Assembly (NCBI GenBank): GCA_036345935.2
Contig: JADWOT020000006.1
Location: forward strand, 11,072,519-11,136,518
DNA: 64,000 nucleotides
Source: Taenia hydatigena
Taxonomy: Eukaryota; Platyhelminthes; Cestoda; Cyclophyllidea; Taeniidae
Direction: 5' to 3'
Program-made: the position numbers and the translations under genes
Notes under the pieces: model-generated
Told to the model about the DNA's origin: nothing
The model's input: the letters and a program-made list of their open reading frames with translations, nothing else
Database searches by the model: none
Part shown: positions 25,039 through 35,961 of the stretch, piece by piece
Numbering within the stretch: position 1 is the first letter of the stretch
Layout: every line of letters starts with the position of its first letter

Positions 25039-26001
25039 GGACACGTAAAGCCTGCTTTCAGAAAGTCTTTCACCTCAAAAAACAAGAATAATCCTGACTC
25101 CATTCGCCTCCTTTCTTATCTCGCCTGTTAAGGAAAGGGACGTATCGTCAGAGGAATGACGCTTCCTTCCCACTGATTGCTCAGTCTGACTCTTTCTTAG
25201 GAAGGAATGAGTAGGTAGACCACAGCCGCCACTGTTGGGTCTTCAGCAATAAAATTCATCACGAACGCACAAGCACACACACCTACATGTACAACGTAGA
25301 GGTGTGCGTCAGTGAGTGCATGGGCTGGAAGCAACCGACGCATGTTAGTCCGTCCAATGCTGGATGTCTATGACCACTTCTCACCACAACTCAGTCGGGC
25401 GACAAACTACCCAAAAAGCAACACCTTCTTGTGAGATAAGTGAGGAGAGTGGAGAAGAAGGTATTTGATCGACTTGGAAGCCTATTATCAGTCTGATCAT
25501 CTCGTGATGCATGGACTGGAGTTCCTTTCCTTTGGCTTCTACCACCGCTTCCCCAGTGAAACGTAGTTATGACCCAGTTCTTGCCTCCCTCGCGTTATCC
25601 GTGTGTGTCATTTCGCGACACGTTAGTCCTGCATTGTTAGAACCGACAGCGACGCCTACTGTCTCACTGCTGATAAGTATAGAGGAGCTTGGCGAGCGCG
25701 ATGCATCCGTTCTCGAGGGAGTCGCCACCAGAATCAGATTGTTTGGAGCATAACCGGACAATGCGTCCCGCTACTGCACATCGCATCCAACCTAGGTTCC
25801 CGGTTAAACTCGGTTCAGAAAGCGAACGAGTCCGATTCAAGTCTGTGGGGCTTGAAAAGCAGGGCACATTGGGACACATCTACGTGGGGAGTATCTCACC
25901 ATCAAACTAAAGCATATTCATTGGACACATTTTACGAGTTTCTATGAGTTTCTAAAAGCCATTTCTGAAGGTTATGCCGAAAGCCATGTGGTCCATTTTG
26001 G
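25039..26001 (+). repeat. 963-bp direct repeat, copy 1
   Basis: Matches 46248-47210 base for base wherever I compared (offset 21209). Identity starts at GGACACGTAAAGCCTGC and ends at TGTGGTCCATTTTGG; flanks outside are unrelated. It has short open frames on both strands (60-80 codons) but no recognisable protein, no terminal inverted repeats, no poly(A) tail and no TG...CA ends. It could be a recent non-autonomous element, an LTR fragment, a segmental duplication or an assembly artefact. Confidence 0.9.
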
Positions 26002-26342
26002 TCAACGCAGATACATCATGCATCAAACTGCTCTAAAGACAGTATTTATTATCAAATTTAACGTCTTCAACGCTAACGAATTTAATAGCTAAGAATCACC
26101 AATGTCTATTTTCGGTACGATATCTGTGAAATAAATTGTCATTTTGCGTTGCCTAGTTTACACAACATCAAATACAGACTTTAGCAGAACTTGTTTAAAA
26201 TGAGGCAGTTGTGCTGGTAAAATACTTTTCGTACTGTCTTTACTTTTAATTAGACATCTCACCACTGACTTTTACTCTGCATTCTTATCAATTACGCGAA
26301 ATTGGGCTTATGTAGCATTCTATGAGCTTCTAGAAACTGAAG
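26002..26342. other. No feature seen
   Basis: AT-rich sequence between the 963-bp repeat and the solo LTR. Nothing recognised. Confidence 0.3.
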
Positions 26343-26461
26343 TGTAGTACTTTGTTTGAATGAACTACCGGTCTCGGTCAGGTACACAGAAGTGGTCATA
26401 TTGCCCTAGCTGCGTAGGCTGGCCTCTGGGCCATGCCAGCAGCTTATTTCCCTCCGCTCTT

Positions 26462-26510
<49 letters not shown>

Positions 26511-26562
26511 TACCCTAGTATTCTGCCTTCTTTTTCTTCCAGGGGAACCTCGAGACGCTAAA
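26343..26562 (+). mobile_element. Solo LTR (TRIM-like) with expanded AT tract
   Basis: Begins TGTAGTACTTTGTTTG and ends GAGACGCTAAA (ancestral CTACA mutated). It is flanked by a perfect 5-bp target-site duplication TGAAG (26338-26342 and 26563-26567). Because the duplication flanks this single unit, it is a solo LTR and not the left LTR of an element ending at 27102. Confidence 0.88.
26465..26508. repeat. (AT)22 microsatellite
   Basis: A pure AT dinucleotide run inside the solo LTR, at the site where other copies carry only a short TATATATA block. Confidence 0.97.
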
Positions 26563-26912
26563 TGAAGACTTATAATAGAAAATGGCTTACAATTATAGAT
26601 CTGAAAAGCTGTTACAGAACATTTCGATAGACTCACGGCGCTTTTATATGCTACCTGAGTATCCTACTAACGCAGTGATAATTTGTTCACCACCGCCTTT
26701 AATTGCGCGGATACATAAGTCACCGCAGATAGAAATTTCGCCCAAAGGCATGGTCTATGGGTAATGACAGAAACTTCTCAGATCTGTACGTCAACAGTGC
26801 GTTGTATTCTATGAACCACGACCTCAGTCGAGACTCAACTGTGGGGACGGTCCGTGTAATGCATTGCATTCGCCTAATAGAAATCTACAAATAAGCTAAC
26901 TAAAGCTTCCCC
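26563..26912. other. Spacer between two solo LTRs
   Basis: About 350 bp. It has no primer-binding-site-like or polypurine-tract-like sequence next to the LTR edges, so it does not look like the internal region of a complete TRIM. Confidence 0.35.
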
Positions 26913-27102
26913 TGTAGCACTTTGTTTGTTTGTACTACCGGTTTTTGGGTCAGGGTGACAGGGGCAGGCATCTTGCCCCAGCTGCGTAGGCTGGCCGCTG
27001 GGCCATGCCAGCGGCTTATTTTCCTCTGCCCGTTGAATATATATATATTCTACCCTAGCATTCTGCCTTCTTTTACCTTCGAGGGAGCCTCGGGACGCTA
27101 CA
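26913..27102 (+). mobile_element. Solo LTR (TRIM-like), intact ends
   Basis: A 190-bp unit with ends TGTAGCACTTTG and GGGACGCTACA, closely matching the 1289-1472 copy in reverse complement. Flanking pentamers (TCCCC, CTCCC) are only partly similar, so the target-site duplication is unclear. Confidence 0.85.
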
Positions 27103-28063
27103 CTCCCAACATGATATGCTACCATACGATTTCTGTTACAAGAAACTCGCCTAAAATGTCAAATCCAAAGATTTTCTACGCACACGTATAGTGCTCTGCA
27201 ACTCTCCTGGCTGTGAAATAATTCATTATATTTGTTCAGAATATGATTTTTTGACGTAGCGAAGAAGTTAGAGTATAATGGCACGATCTGGAGGCTAGGC
27301 TGCCTGGCAGAGGCAGTTGAAAAGGCCTTAGCGACCCATTACAATTAAAGCACTACAAAATGCTAGCCAAGATCCAAGGATTACCTGGATTATGAACTTT
27401 CACAGTCATATACAACTCGTGATTTCATGGCAATTTGCGAAAACGATTTCCAAAAGCATTTTGTCTTATTAGGACACTTTAACACATTTTACATCTGCAA
27501 AGGCCCCAGAGATATGTACCTTCCATTACTGAAACATATAAAGTGCTTTGCCTAATTTTATTAACGAATTTCCCCTCAAGTACAGTATTTTGTGCCCTTT
27601 TTTTCTTTTCCGTGTTTTGTTTCGAGATTTGGGTGTTAAGTTTGAACTAGTCGGTTCAAAACGCGCCTGCAACGAGGGCGTAAGTGGTGAGGTGTTCTCC
27701 TTCGGCGTGGCGTTTCGCGTGCCGTGATACATTTGTAAGTGGCATACGAGTTTCGTGCCTTATATTACTCACATATATTGCTCTGACTTATTTTTAGTTT
27801 GCATAAAGTAAGCTTTTTCACTTTCTGTCTGATCAATATCCTAGTACTTTCCTATTACATGGTTAATTACCATGACTGAGGTTGCTCCAATGTTTATCCT
27901 CTTTCTAGGTGATTTCCTCGTCTATAATGAGTATAACTTGTGATCATTATTTGCTGGGGTATTGTAATTGGGGTCCTTGGTTGCGAGGTTATGAATAACA
28001 CCACGATCAGTAAACCAGTGTTCTATTTCAGGGCGCATCTTGTTCTGCGTCAAAGAACCATTT
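27103..28063 (+). other. FAM122 upstream region with candidate 5' UTR exon
   Basis: Near 27660-27733 a GC-richer stretch ends in a donor-like ACATTT|GTAAGTGG, and a matching acceptor (tatttcag) ends at 28031, just before the FAM122 coding exon. This is probably a non-coding first exon and intron. The rest holds nothing recognised. Confidence 0.4.
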
Positions 28064-29077
28064 ATGGAACAAGGTTTTGAAAAAAGACGAGTACTGAGAA
28101 GGTCTTCTGCTCAGTTTTACGTAACGGCAGAGGAGCACATTAAAAATGAGATGAAACATGAAAGACATCTAACGGAGACTTCTCGTCTTACTTCATCCTG
28201 GGCAAATCTTCGTCTCACGGGGAACGATAAGCCAGAGTATTCAGACTGTGGTTTTTCTTCGCCTGGATCTTCAGGAAGCAGCCCTGTTGGTCACCGTCAA
28301 AATTCCTTCAGCGGCCCTCTTGTGATTTCTGTCACGTGTTCGGGTGGTGCTGGGATTCCAAACGCTAACACAAATGAATCTAGATCTTCAGTTGCGATAG
28401 CTAATGCCCCGGGCATTGTCTCCTTCTCTCGGTCAGCGTCATGCTATCCTTCTCCTGTGGCCTCTCCCGTTTCTTCACGCGTTCAGTGTTATTCCCCTAG
28501 CATTGGCCTCCCGTCTAGCTTTGCCGCCAAAAAGCGAACCGCAAGCGTAAGTAGTGGCAGCAGTGCGAGCCCACTGATACTTGGTAACAATCGCGGAAAG
28601 AAGCGTACCTATAAATGCTTGCGGAGTACTGATATGGTTTCAAGCGCAGAAGCTAGTCGTGAGAGCTCTCCTGAGTCTCCTCGCACGTTTTGTAGAACTG
28701 GAAAGATTTTAAGGTCGTCTGAAGGTGCGGTTAACCTCCCCAATGCGCTTTTGCACTTCGGTTCACCTTCACGTGATTCTAGTCGGTGCACGCCCCCAGT
28801 ATCCACACCCTCTTCTCCCATCCTTCCCGTCCCTTTCGCTATGCAGATGGGGTGCAATAGCCCTTCGACTAGTCTGCCCTCCCTGGCACATTCCACTTCA
28901 TCTGCAACGCATTCATGTCTTCATCGGTTGCCTGTTTTGCCTCCTCAGCCGTTGGATTTTACTCCAACCGAATTAAAGCCTCGGTCTCCTTCCTCCCTCT
29001 CTTGTCCAGAATCGGTAGTAGCCTGCCAGATTGTGACGAAATGTGCAGAAAGTTCTAGTGAAAGTGGGGACAAATGA
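28064..29077 (+). CDS. FAM122/PABIR-type regulator of PP2A-B55
   Basis: FAM122A (PABIR1) inhibits the B55 form of PP2A by placing a short helix in its substrate groove. This 337-aa protein is in one coding exon. Near the N-terminus it has LRRSSA (residues 11-16), as in FAM122 LRRSNSA. A helix at about 20-46 carries the conserved HER...SW core (KHERHLTETSRLTSSW). Later family-like segments are SASCYPSPVASPVSS and VQCYSPSIGLPSS, followed by basic KKRT and GKKRTYK stretches. Much of the rest is Ser/Pro-rich and likely disordered. The frame extends 8 codons upstream to the splice acceptor, but the first ATG is 28064. The call rests on a few short motifs, so it is good but not certain. Confidence 0.78.
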   Translation: MEQGFEKRRVLRRSSAQFYVTAEEHIKNEMKHERHLTETSRLTSSWANLRLTGNDKPEYSDCGFSSPGSSGSSPVGHRQNSFSGPLVISVTCSGGAGIPNANTNESRSSVAIANAPGIVSFSRSASCYPSPVASPVSSRVQCYSPSIGLPSSFAAKKRTASVSSGSSASPLILGNNRGKKRTYKCLRSTDMVSSAEASRESSPESPRTFCRTGKILRSSEGAVNLPNALLHFGSPSRDSSRCTPPVSTPSSPILPVPFAMQMGCNSPSTSLPSLAHSTSSATHSCLHRLPVLPPQPLDFTPTELKPRSPSSLSCPESVVACQIVTKCAESSSESGDK

Positions 29078-31992
29078 ATTGGGTTATTTCAGATGTCATG
29101 TAAGCAATATTTTAGTCCAGCATCAATTTTCATTTATTGAGATTTTTTGTACATAGTCAAGTATTGCCCATTCAACCGGTTCCAGAACTGACGCCATGAA
29201 CATTTCTGTTTTAACACTTGTTCCTGTACAAACTCTATCTTACAACGCACCATCCATTTTAATTGACGTTCGCGTCGTCGATTTTATATTTTGTTATTTG
29301 TTCATTTAATTAAACCTTACGCGGTTTCATATCCGAAGTCTGTCAGTGGGTTTAATCTGTGCTTTGCTTTAAATAGTGGCTACTTTCACTGGGCAAGGCG
29401 GTTGATTGCATTCCTATTAGAGTAATCATGGCGACTGAGTGTGGCCGTCACCCAGTCCTGTATTTAGGTGTGCAGGCGTTCGCTTTGCTATTCGCAATAT
29501 TGGTGTTTCCATCGATGCTGTCGTGGGGGGCACCTTCGCAAGAGTGAATGGCAGTCCGTTTACTGATGTGTATATCAGTAATGCTATCGTGAATTCGCAG
29601 GCTTAGCTCATCTCACATTGGACTTAATGATGCATGAATGCCTACTTTTGTGCAAACCTGGAGGTGTCGCCCAGTTTCATCTGAGAAACAAGCTAAAAAC
29701 TTGTGTGTCAATGTTTTACCAACAACCGCTCCCGATGTTTGCCAAGATGCAGTAAGCGCAATTACAACTAGCGACCGACGCTTGTTAAATTCAATGAGTC
29801 TTGGAGTATTCTTCATTCGTCGCTATGAATTCACAAATCGGTACTTTGTTAACAAGTTTAGCACAAAGTGATTAAATCAGTGTCGTTTTCGCGAAAATTT
29901 CCGACGCAGCAATGTGTCTACATTGGATAACTTGGGCATGCTATGCGGCAGGACTAGATTATCGGCTGTTGTTACCCTAACATAACGTTATGCATTACGC
30001 TTCGTGGGATGATCCATTCACCGAATCACAAATAAGGTTGCGGCTCTGGGTAGGCCTCCATCCCGCAGATCTGAGACCACTGTGTTGAATGGTGTTAAAT
30101 CATGTAGATTAATAGTTGCAATGCAGGAAATTCAGATCCTTCACGAGGCCGAAAAAAGGCTCTGGATTCACGTTTCAAGACACTAGGATGCGTAACAAAC
30201 TTTACTATTGATGTATGGAAGAATCAAAGAGCGCGAAACAGCACGGTTAGAGCTTTGGACAGCAGTCGGCATGGAAAGAGAAACGGAGGAGATCGAAGGA
30301 GTGTGGAAGACTCATCACGAAACCAAAATAATTATAAGCTCGTCGAAATGTTTAATTCCAGAAACTTTCTGCTTCAAGCCGTCATGCCTTAAGGTGAATT
30401 TTGCTGGTGTAACCGTGCATGACGCGCAAAGATGCCGGAGGACTGCAAGTAGTCGGGTAAGATCGCACCAAGTGCGGTGAAGAAGCACCTGTTGCTGGTG
30501 CAATCGCCTATCACCAAGTGTTCTATCGACGTGCAGTCTGCAGACTTTCGGAGGAGAATCCGCTGATGGCTGAAGTGCGCATCTCTTCCCGCATGTAGTT
30601 ATCATTTTTACAAAGACATTTCCTTAAGATCTTTTCCAGTTGTTTGGATTTAAAATAAAACATGCGATGAAGTTCTTTAACGCTGATATTATGTTCTACT
30701 GCTTCACCAAATGAAAATGAGCAATAACTCAAGTCGCCCAGTTAATCAGTTCCATAACAAACATTTCTAGGGTGTTTCAGTATTGGCTTGATGATCTTGA
30801 GAATGTGCTCCTCCTTCCTAGACTTATGTAAATTTATCTGAAATCCGTATCTTAAAGGCAACAAAAAGCATGTCGGGTCGAGCGCACCGTGATTTGTTTA
30901 AACCGTTAAAGGGCGTGATGCTCCTTGAATAAAGGCCTCTGAACTGTTCATTATTTTCAAGTGCAAGTGACGCCTTGGTGAGAATAGTATAGGCGTTTGA
31001 TAGTCGCTAATGCGAATAACCAGAAATGCAGTCCAGATCCTGATTCCCCATTTGTGCTCCAGTCATACAACTTACAGAAATGAAAAAGCTTATCAAGAGT
31101 AAACTTGATGTAATTGTCGCCTACCTCTCGTCGATCCTTCTTAATTGGGCACCGCTCAGTGAGAGTTTCTTTGAGATCCTAGTGCCACTTGAATAGACTT
31201 TGTGATGGGTGCCTTCCCATTGACACTCAATTTGGCATAAGGTCCATTGCTTCAGGTGAACATACAGAATTTCTTTGGCATGTAACGAAAGTCTTTGCCA
31301 TTACAACCCCGAAAGGGGTAATTAAATGTGGCATTTTGTGAGGAGAGTAATACTGCTATAACTTACTGCTATGAAATGTAAAGAAGCTACGGTCATTGGC
31401 GCTCTGAATGGTCCTCCTGCCTACATGCGTTGTTTGAGTGTGCATGTTGTCCGGGTTTCACTTTCGCGGGAACTTGGTATCAGCGCCCAACATACACAAT
31501 GCTCATTGAGATAACACGCAAAAGTGGGCATCGATTACGGGATAGATGCTTTTTTCTGGTAGAGACGTAGGATCCACCAGTAGCGCCATATTGGGTAGCA
31601 CTGATCGCGCTTACTTACACTGAGGATACACCTCACTCGGAATCACGTCACTGGAATGCACTCAAGACTACAAGAATAGCACATTTGCGCTGTGTGATTG
31701 AGCATCCTAATGGGTTTGTCAAGCCATTTGAGTGACATTTGAATCATAGTCTTATATCACTAATTCTCGAGATGTAATTTATGCTTAAAATGGTTCAACG
31801 AATTCCCAATGAAAGGGGGTACACTTTACAAATTGTACTCTATGTTTTTTTTCGCTGCATATATTTGTATAAAAAAGAGTTCGACATCCCCTAATCAAGA
31901 ATGCGAACTTGTCCTCGACAGCATGTTTGTCAAAGACATACAAAAATAAACTTGTTGCATCAGCAGTGTGACGAAAGTAAAAAATATCAAAA
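29078..31992. other. About 2.9 kb without a supported gene
   Basis: Only short open frames with no family resemblance on either strand; nothing recognised. Confidence 0.4.
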
Positions 31993-34900
31993 TCAGCTAT
32001 CTTCATCTGAATCGCATGCAGTTAGATACATCCTACGATTTGCCAGCATTTGAGTCAACGACATTTCGAATGAATCCAAAACGTTGGATCCTTTGTTGGG
32101 TAGGCTTTCCTTCTCGTCGCCTCTCCTTACCTAAACACAATTCCCAAAAAAGAAAGAACTCGGGTTGTATTTGGTGGGACTAAAATGCTCATCCAATACA
32201 TTTCCGTATAATTAGGCATCGCAGATAAGACAAAGAGGAAGACGAATGATCGGTATACCTGTTTTAACTTGGAGGCATCAAAATTCGCAATCGAGTCAAG
32301 CAGATTACTGCGATCATCAGTGGCCGGTTGTTGTGATGGTGGCGGTACCTGTGCTGGTCCTGATTGATGTGACTCCTCCAACTCCCTATATTTGTGAAGT
32401 TCTAATGCTTCTTGTACCTGTCAATGGTGCAAAAATAATGCTGTCTCAAGTTGGGGTTCTGTGCGAATTCTTTCAGGAAGATTTCGGCTTTACCTGCAAC
32501 TTGAACGTGCCGCTCAATAGAATTCCCAGTAGAATTCAGGAGTTGCAGCGAAGTTTAGTGCTATGCGTCGTGGGAAGCGAGAACAAGCATATTAGCCATT
32601 AGGTGGACGGGTAACCACGTACTACCCTCAAACGAGTTTTGCAGCAGCCTTAACACTTTGGTACTTACGGACCTAGATCGAATATGACCCCCAAAGTCTC
32701 CAACTGTGAGCTCTCCCAAATCAGGGCTAGCAATAAAAGCTTTGGTATGTGCCATTTTACTAACGTTTGCATCCCAAGTCAACACAAAGATGCTTTAACC
32801 ATCTTCAGTCCCATTTTTTGTGTGGAAACGCAAATGCGTCTGAATAAGACAGCGAAAATAAGGTAGATTATTAATGCGCGATGTCTGATTTGACCTTCCA
32901 CTTGCTCTTTGTACTATTAGCGTGGAGGTTCAGCACCCACTTGCTCATGCACCAATTTGGTGATCTTATTGCGTCTTCACTGGTTTTGTCGACACTGTCA
33001 CCATCAAAATATTTTTCAAGTGGTAACCCGAAAAAACGTCATGTCAATTTACCAACAATTAAATTAATGTAATGCGAGTTACTAAATCAGGTTTCCCGGG
33101 AAAGGAATAAATTAAACATTTTGAACGAGTACTCAAGCTTTGTGCAATAAAAAGCTTATGAAAGGCTTTTAGTAAATCCTATTAGCCAGCCAGCCGTGGT
33201 TACTAGAATTAGACATCTTCAAATTTACGAGCTTTTATCTAGAAAATGTAAGGTAAGAGGAAAGTGTTATAGAACAGAATAAAAACTGGGTCTTGGGAAG
33301 TTCTACAAAATTTTATAGAGAGACTTAAGGAACTATATAAAGTTTTACCTCTGCTGCTCCGCACTTTTCGATAATGTTACAGACGGCTGCCATTTCGTTT
33401 TCGGTACATATTTTCAATCCAAGTGTCTCGAGCAGCTCCTTGGCCAATTCTTCATTCACTGCTGCGAGTTTCAAACCCTTTCCATCAGAATCCATGCCAA
33501 CATGCTTGATGTGCTGGAAGTCGTTCATCTTAAACTTCACATCAACCTGTAGAACATCGATTGCCATTTAACAGACTAGAGGCAATGGAGCCACTAACAC
33601 CACTATCAACAAAGTTGAACTTGCTCCTCATTAAAGTAAAAGAAACAACGAATTTAGATAACGAAATATATTAATTCGAGATTGCAGACAACTGTGAAAA
33701 ATTATGTTAGCCGCAACCAGTCAAGCAATTTTGCCTACCTTTGCCTTTCCAGCATGTCCGCGAAAACCCTACAAAAACAATGAACAAAGTAGGCTTTATA
33801 TTGCAAAAAGTAGTTTATATAATCGGTTTCAGTCATATACTAAATCGTCTTAACTCTTTTTGGTATCAATTTAGTAAAGTACGCAAGTTTCCAACATCGT
33901 TTCGTTTACAGTTACTCGAAAGACCTGATGCGAAAAACTGAGTCGTCATAATTATAAATAGCCACGGAGTCTACACACTTTATTTCATAAATGAGCGCAT
34001 CAATAAAGCCTTACTTTCGCCTTATGTATCAAATTAGCGAACTTCCGGTTTTTAGAGGGAGGATTTAGTTTGGCCTGAACAGAAGTAAAGAAATCATGGG
34101 CTTCCTTGGAGCAAGCAAAAGCCAGACCAAGAGGGCCAACCACGCCATTGAATGAGTGAAATTGAGGCCCGCACTCTCGGTATTCCATCTCTTTGTATAG
34201 ATCTGTTTTGATTATTCTTCCACCCGCCTGGAATCGCACGAGCAAATGGGTCAAAAGCAGTACAGTTTGGTTGAATAATCTATCTTTCCAGTTACAATAA
34301 CAAACTTAGCATGGCGTGCACAAATATTCTTGAAGTGTAGTTGCCTTAAGAGAAGCCAAAATATTGCTTAGCCAAAAGGTAAGAGCATGAATATCTATTG
34401 TAAACTTCAGCAAAACGTACTTTCCCAGTTGTTGCTTACCTTTTAAGTACTTTTTACAAGCTCCTCAGTTTTCAATTCACAGACATTAAGTAAAATCATC
34501 AGATGCAATACAAGAGTAACCCCGCGAAAAAACCAAATTTGCATCACATGCTATTTGGCTTTTTGACTGAATAAAGTGACTATACGAAAATGTGTATCTC
34601 AGTAATGACACCTAGTAAGCAAGACCAGCATCAATAGGTCCACAACATACAGAAGTGAGGTAGGAGTAAGAAGTTGCAACACAGTTCTCCTTAGGAAAAC
34701 ATCAATAGATTTTGTATAATGAGGTGCCCACCTATGAGCCCAAAGTAGTGCAAAGAATCCATTTGTCCTTAAATGTTCTATCTTCATGAGGATTCAATCC
34801 TTCAACCCTTTCCCAATGAAGTTACTTGGAATTCCAACTTATGTCAGATGATGGCAAAATCAAAAAATGCATTTATGCCAATCAGAGTAAGAAACAAAAT

Positions 34901-35298
34901 TAAAATCTTACAGCAATTCTCATACAAAACACATCAAAAGCGTTTATATAAAGTGGGACCGTATTCGTAAGAAGTATATATTGCGCTGGCAAAATACGTT
35001 CACTGCATAAAGCCAAGTATCAAGCAAAGCAGCAAAATTGTTTTTGTTCTTTTTATTGCACGATCAAGTGTATGCAAATAAATCAAAGACTTACAATGAG
35101 GTTATAAAAACTTATTGACATATGTTTCAAGGATGAATTTTCTTCAAGCGTAACAACTCCAGAGGAACTTTTAACCCATCTATGATCCTTCACAGTGTAA
35201 AGACGCGCAACGCAAGCCAAATTTATTGTAGTGCCATAAGAAACTTGATTCTTAAAGCATTGTATCTCACCAGAAGTCAGAAGAGTAGAGATATTCAT
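31993..35298 (-). CDS. WAS: WASP/N-WASP family actin nucleation promoter, small form
   Basis: WASP proteins, switched by Cdc42, activate Arp2/3 to nucleate actin. Six minus-strand exons: 35095-35298, 34015-34227, 33739-33768, 33349-33546, 32259-32417, 31993-32130. All join in phase 0, giving 313 aa (human N-WASP is about 505). WH1 domain at residues 1-140: VARLYTVKDHRWVKSSSGVV, then FHSFNGVVGPLGLAFACSKE. A 30-nt basic exon (GFRGHAGKAK) precedes the GBD/CRIB (FKMNDFQHIKHVGMDSDGKG). Exon 5 has a WH2 motif (RSNLLDSIANFDASKLKQV). Exon 6 has the central helix (MSLTQMLANRRMYL) and a short acidic end (DSDEDS). Two oddities: the proline-rich region is reduced to about 12 residues (PAQVPPPSQQPA), and the acidic tail lacks the tryptophan that normally contacts Arp2/3. 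It lies divergent to SAE1. Confidence 0.9.
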
Positions 35299-35961
35299 GT
35301 TTACCTACAATAACAACACGTAATCAGTCGACTTCCAATAAAGAGAGGGACACGAAAAACTAACTACAAACATTTGCTTTCACAAAAACTTTAAATAAAA
35401 GTCTGTCTTAATTTACACAAAAATTATATGCTCGGAGAATTATTTTGAGTGTGGAATCAGCACTTGTTAATAACAAGTTCCCAATCATACAACTTATCAA
35501 GCTGCGCAATGTGCGTCACTAAATATTTTTGCTTTAAGTTTAAAAAATCAGCAAACAGCTCTAACGAATGTTGTGTTAAAAGATATACTAAGAATCACGC
35601 AACAGTCAAGACGCAACAACACAAGCAACCCAAGGTTAGTAAATAGTTGAAATGCCACCTTTTATGTTTAGGTCAAATAGCTTGTTACTGTTTAGCATAA
35701 CAAATTAACAAGGCATTCAAGGACTAAAGTAAAGGTACTAAAAGGTAGCTAAATTAATTTAGAGTGATTCAGCAAATAATTTATCAAAGTTTATATTTTT
35801 ACAGCTGTTTTATTTTTATGTTATAATTATTAGCGTAGCTAAACACAACATATAATTTTTACGAATCACTGCTGATTTTTAGTACAATAATTCAAAAGAA
35901 ACAGATCAAAGAATGCCCAGCCAATTTAAGTTAGTGTGTTGTTTGACATACCTCTCTTTAG
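35299..35961. promoter_or_regulatory. Divergent promoter region, WASP and SAE1
   Basis: 663 bp of AT-rich sequence between two start codons pointing apart; it must hold both promoters. A possible splice acceptor (attgtag, minus strand) lies 6 nt before the WASP ATG and may end a 5' UTR intron. No specific motif assigned. Confidence 0.5.

Noticed and set aside
25511..25910. Open frames on both strands inside the 963-bp repeat as possible genes
   Set aside because: Overlapping short frames on both strands with no domain. Their presence in both copies only reflects the identical DNA.
26343..27102. A complete TRIM (LTR, 350-bp internal region, LTR)
   Set aside because: The target-site duplication TGAAG flanks the first LTR alone, and no primer-binding or polypurine sites are visible next to the LTRs.
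32418..32545. Possible extra WASP exon on the minus strand (reading KAEIFLKEFAQNPNLRQ)
   Set aside because: It looks protein-like, but using it needs a 32-nt intron after it and a poor acceptor before it. The direct join from 33349 to 32417 is in phase and continues naturally.
32246..32602. 118-codon plus-strand open frame
   Set aside because: It lies antisense to the WASP exon at 32259-32417, whose minus-strand reading shows a WH2 domain; the plus reading matches no family.
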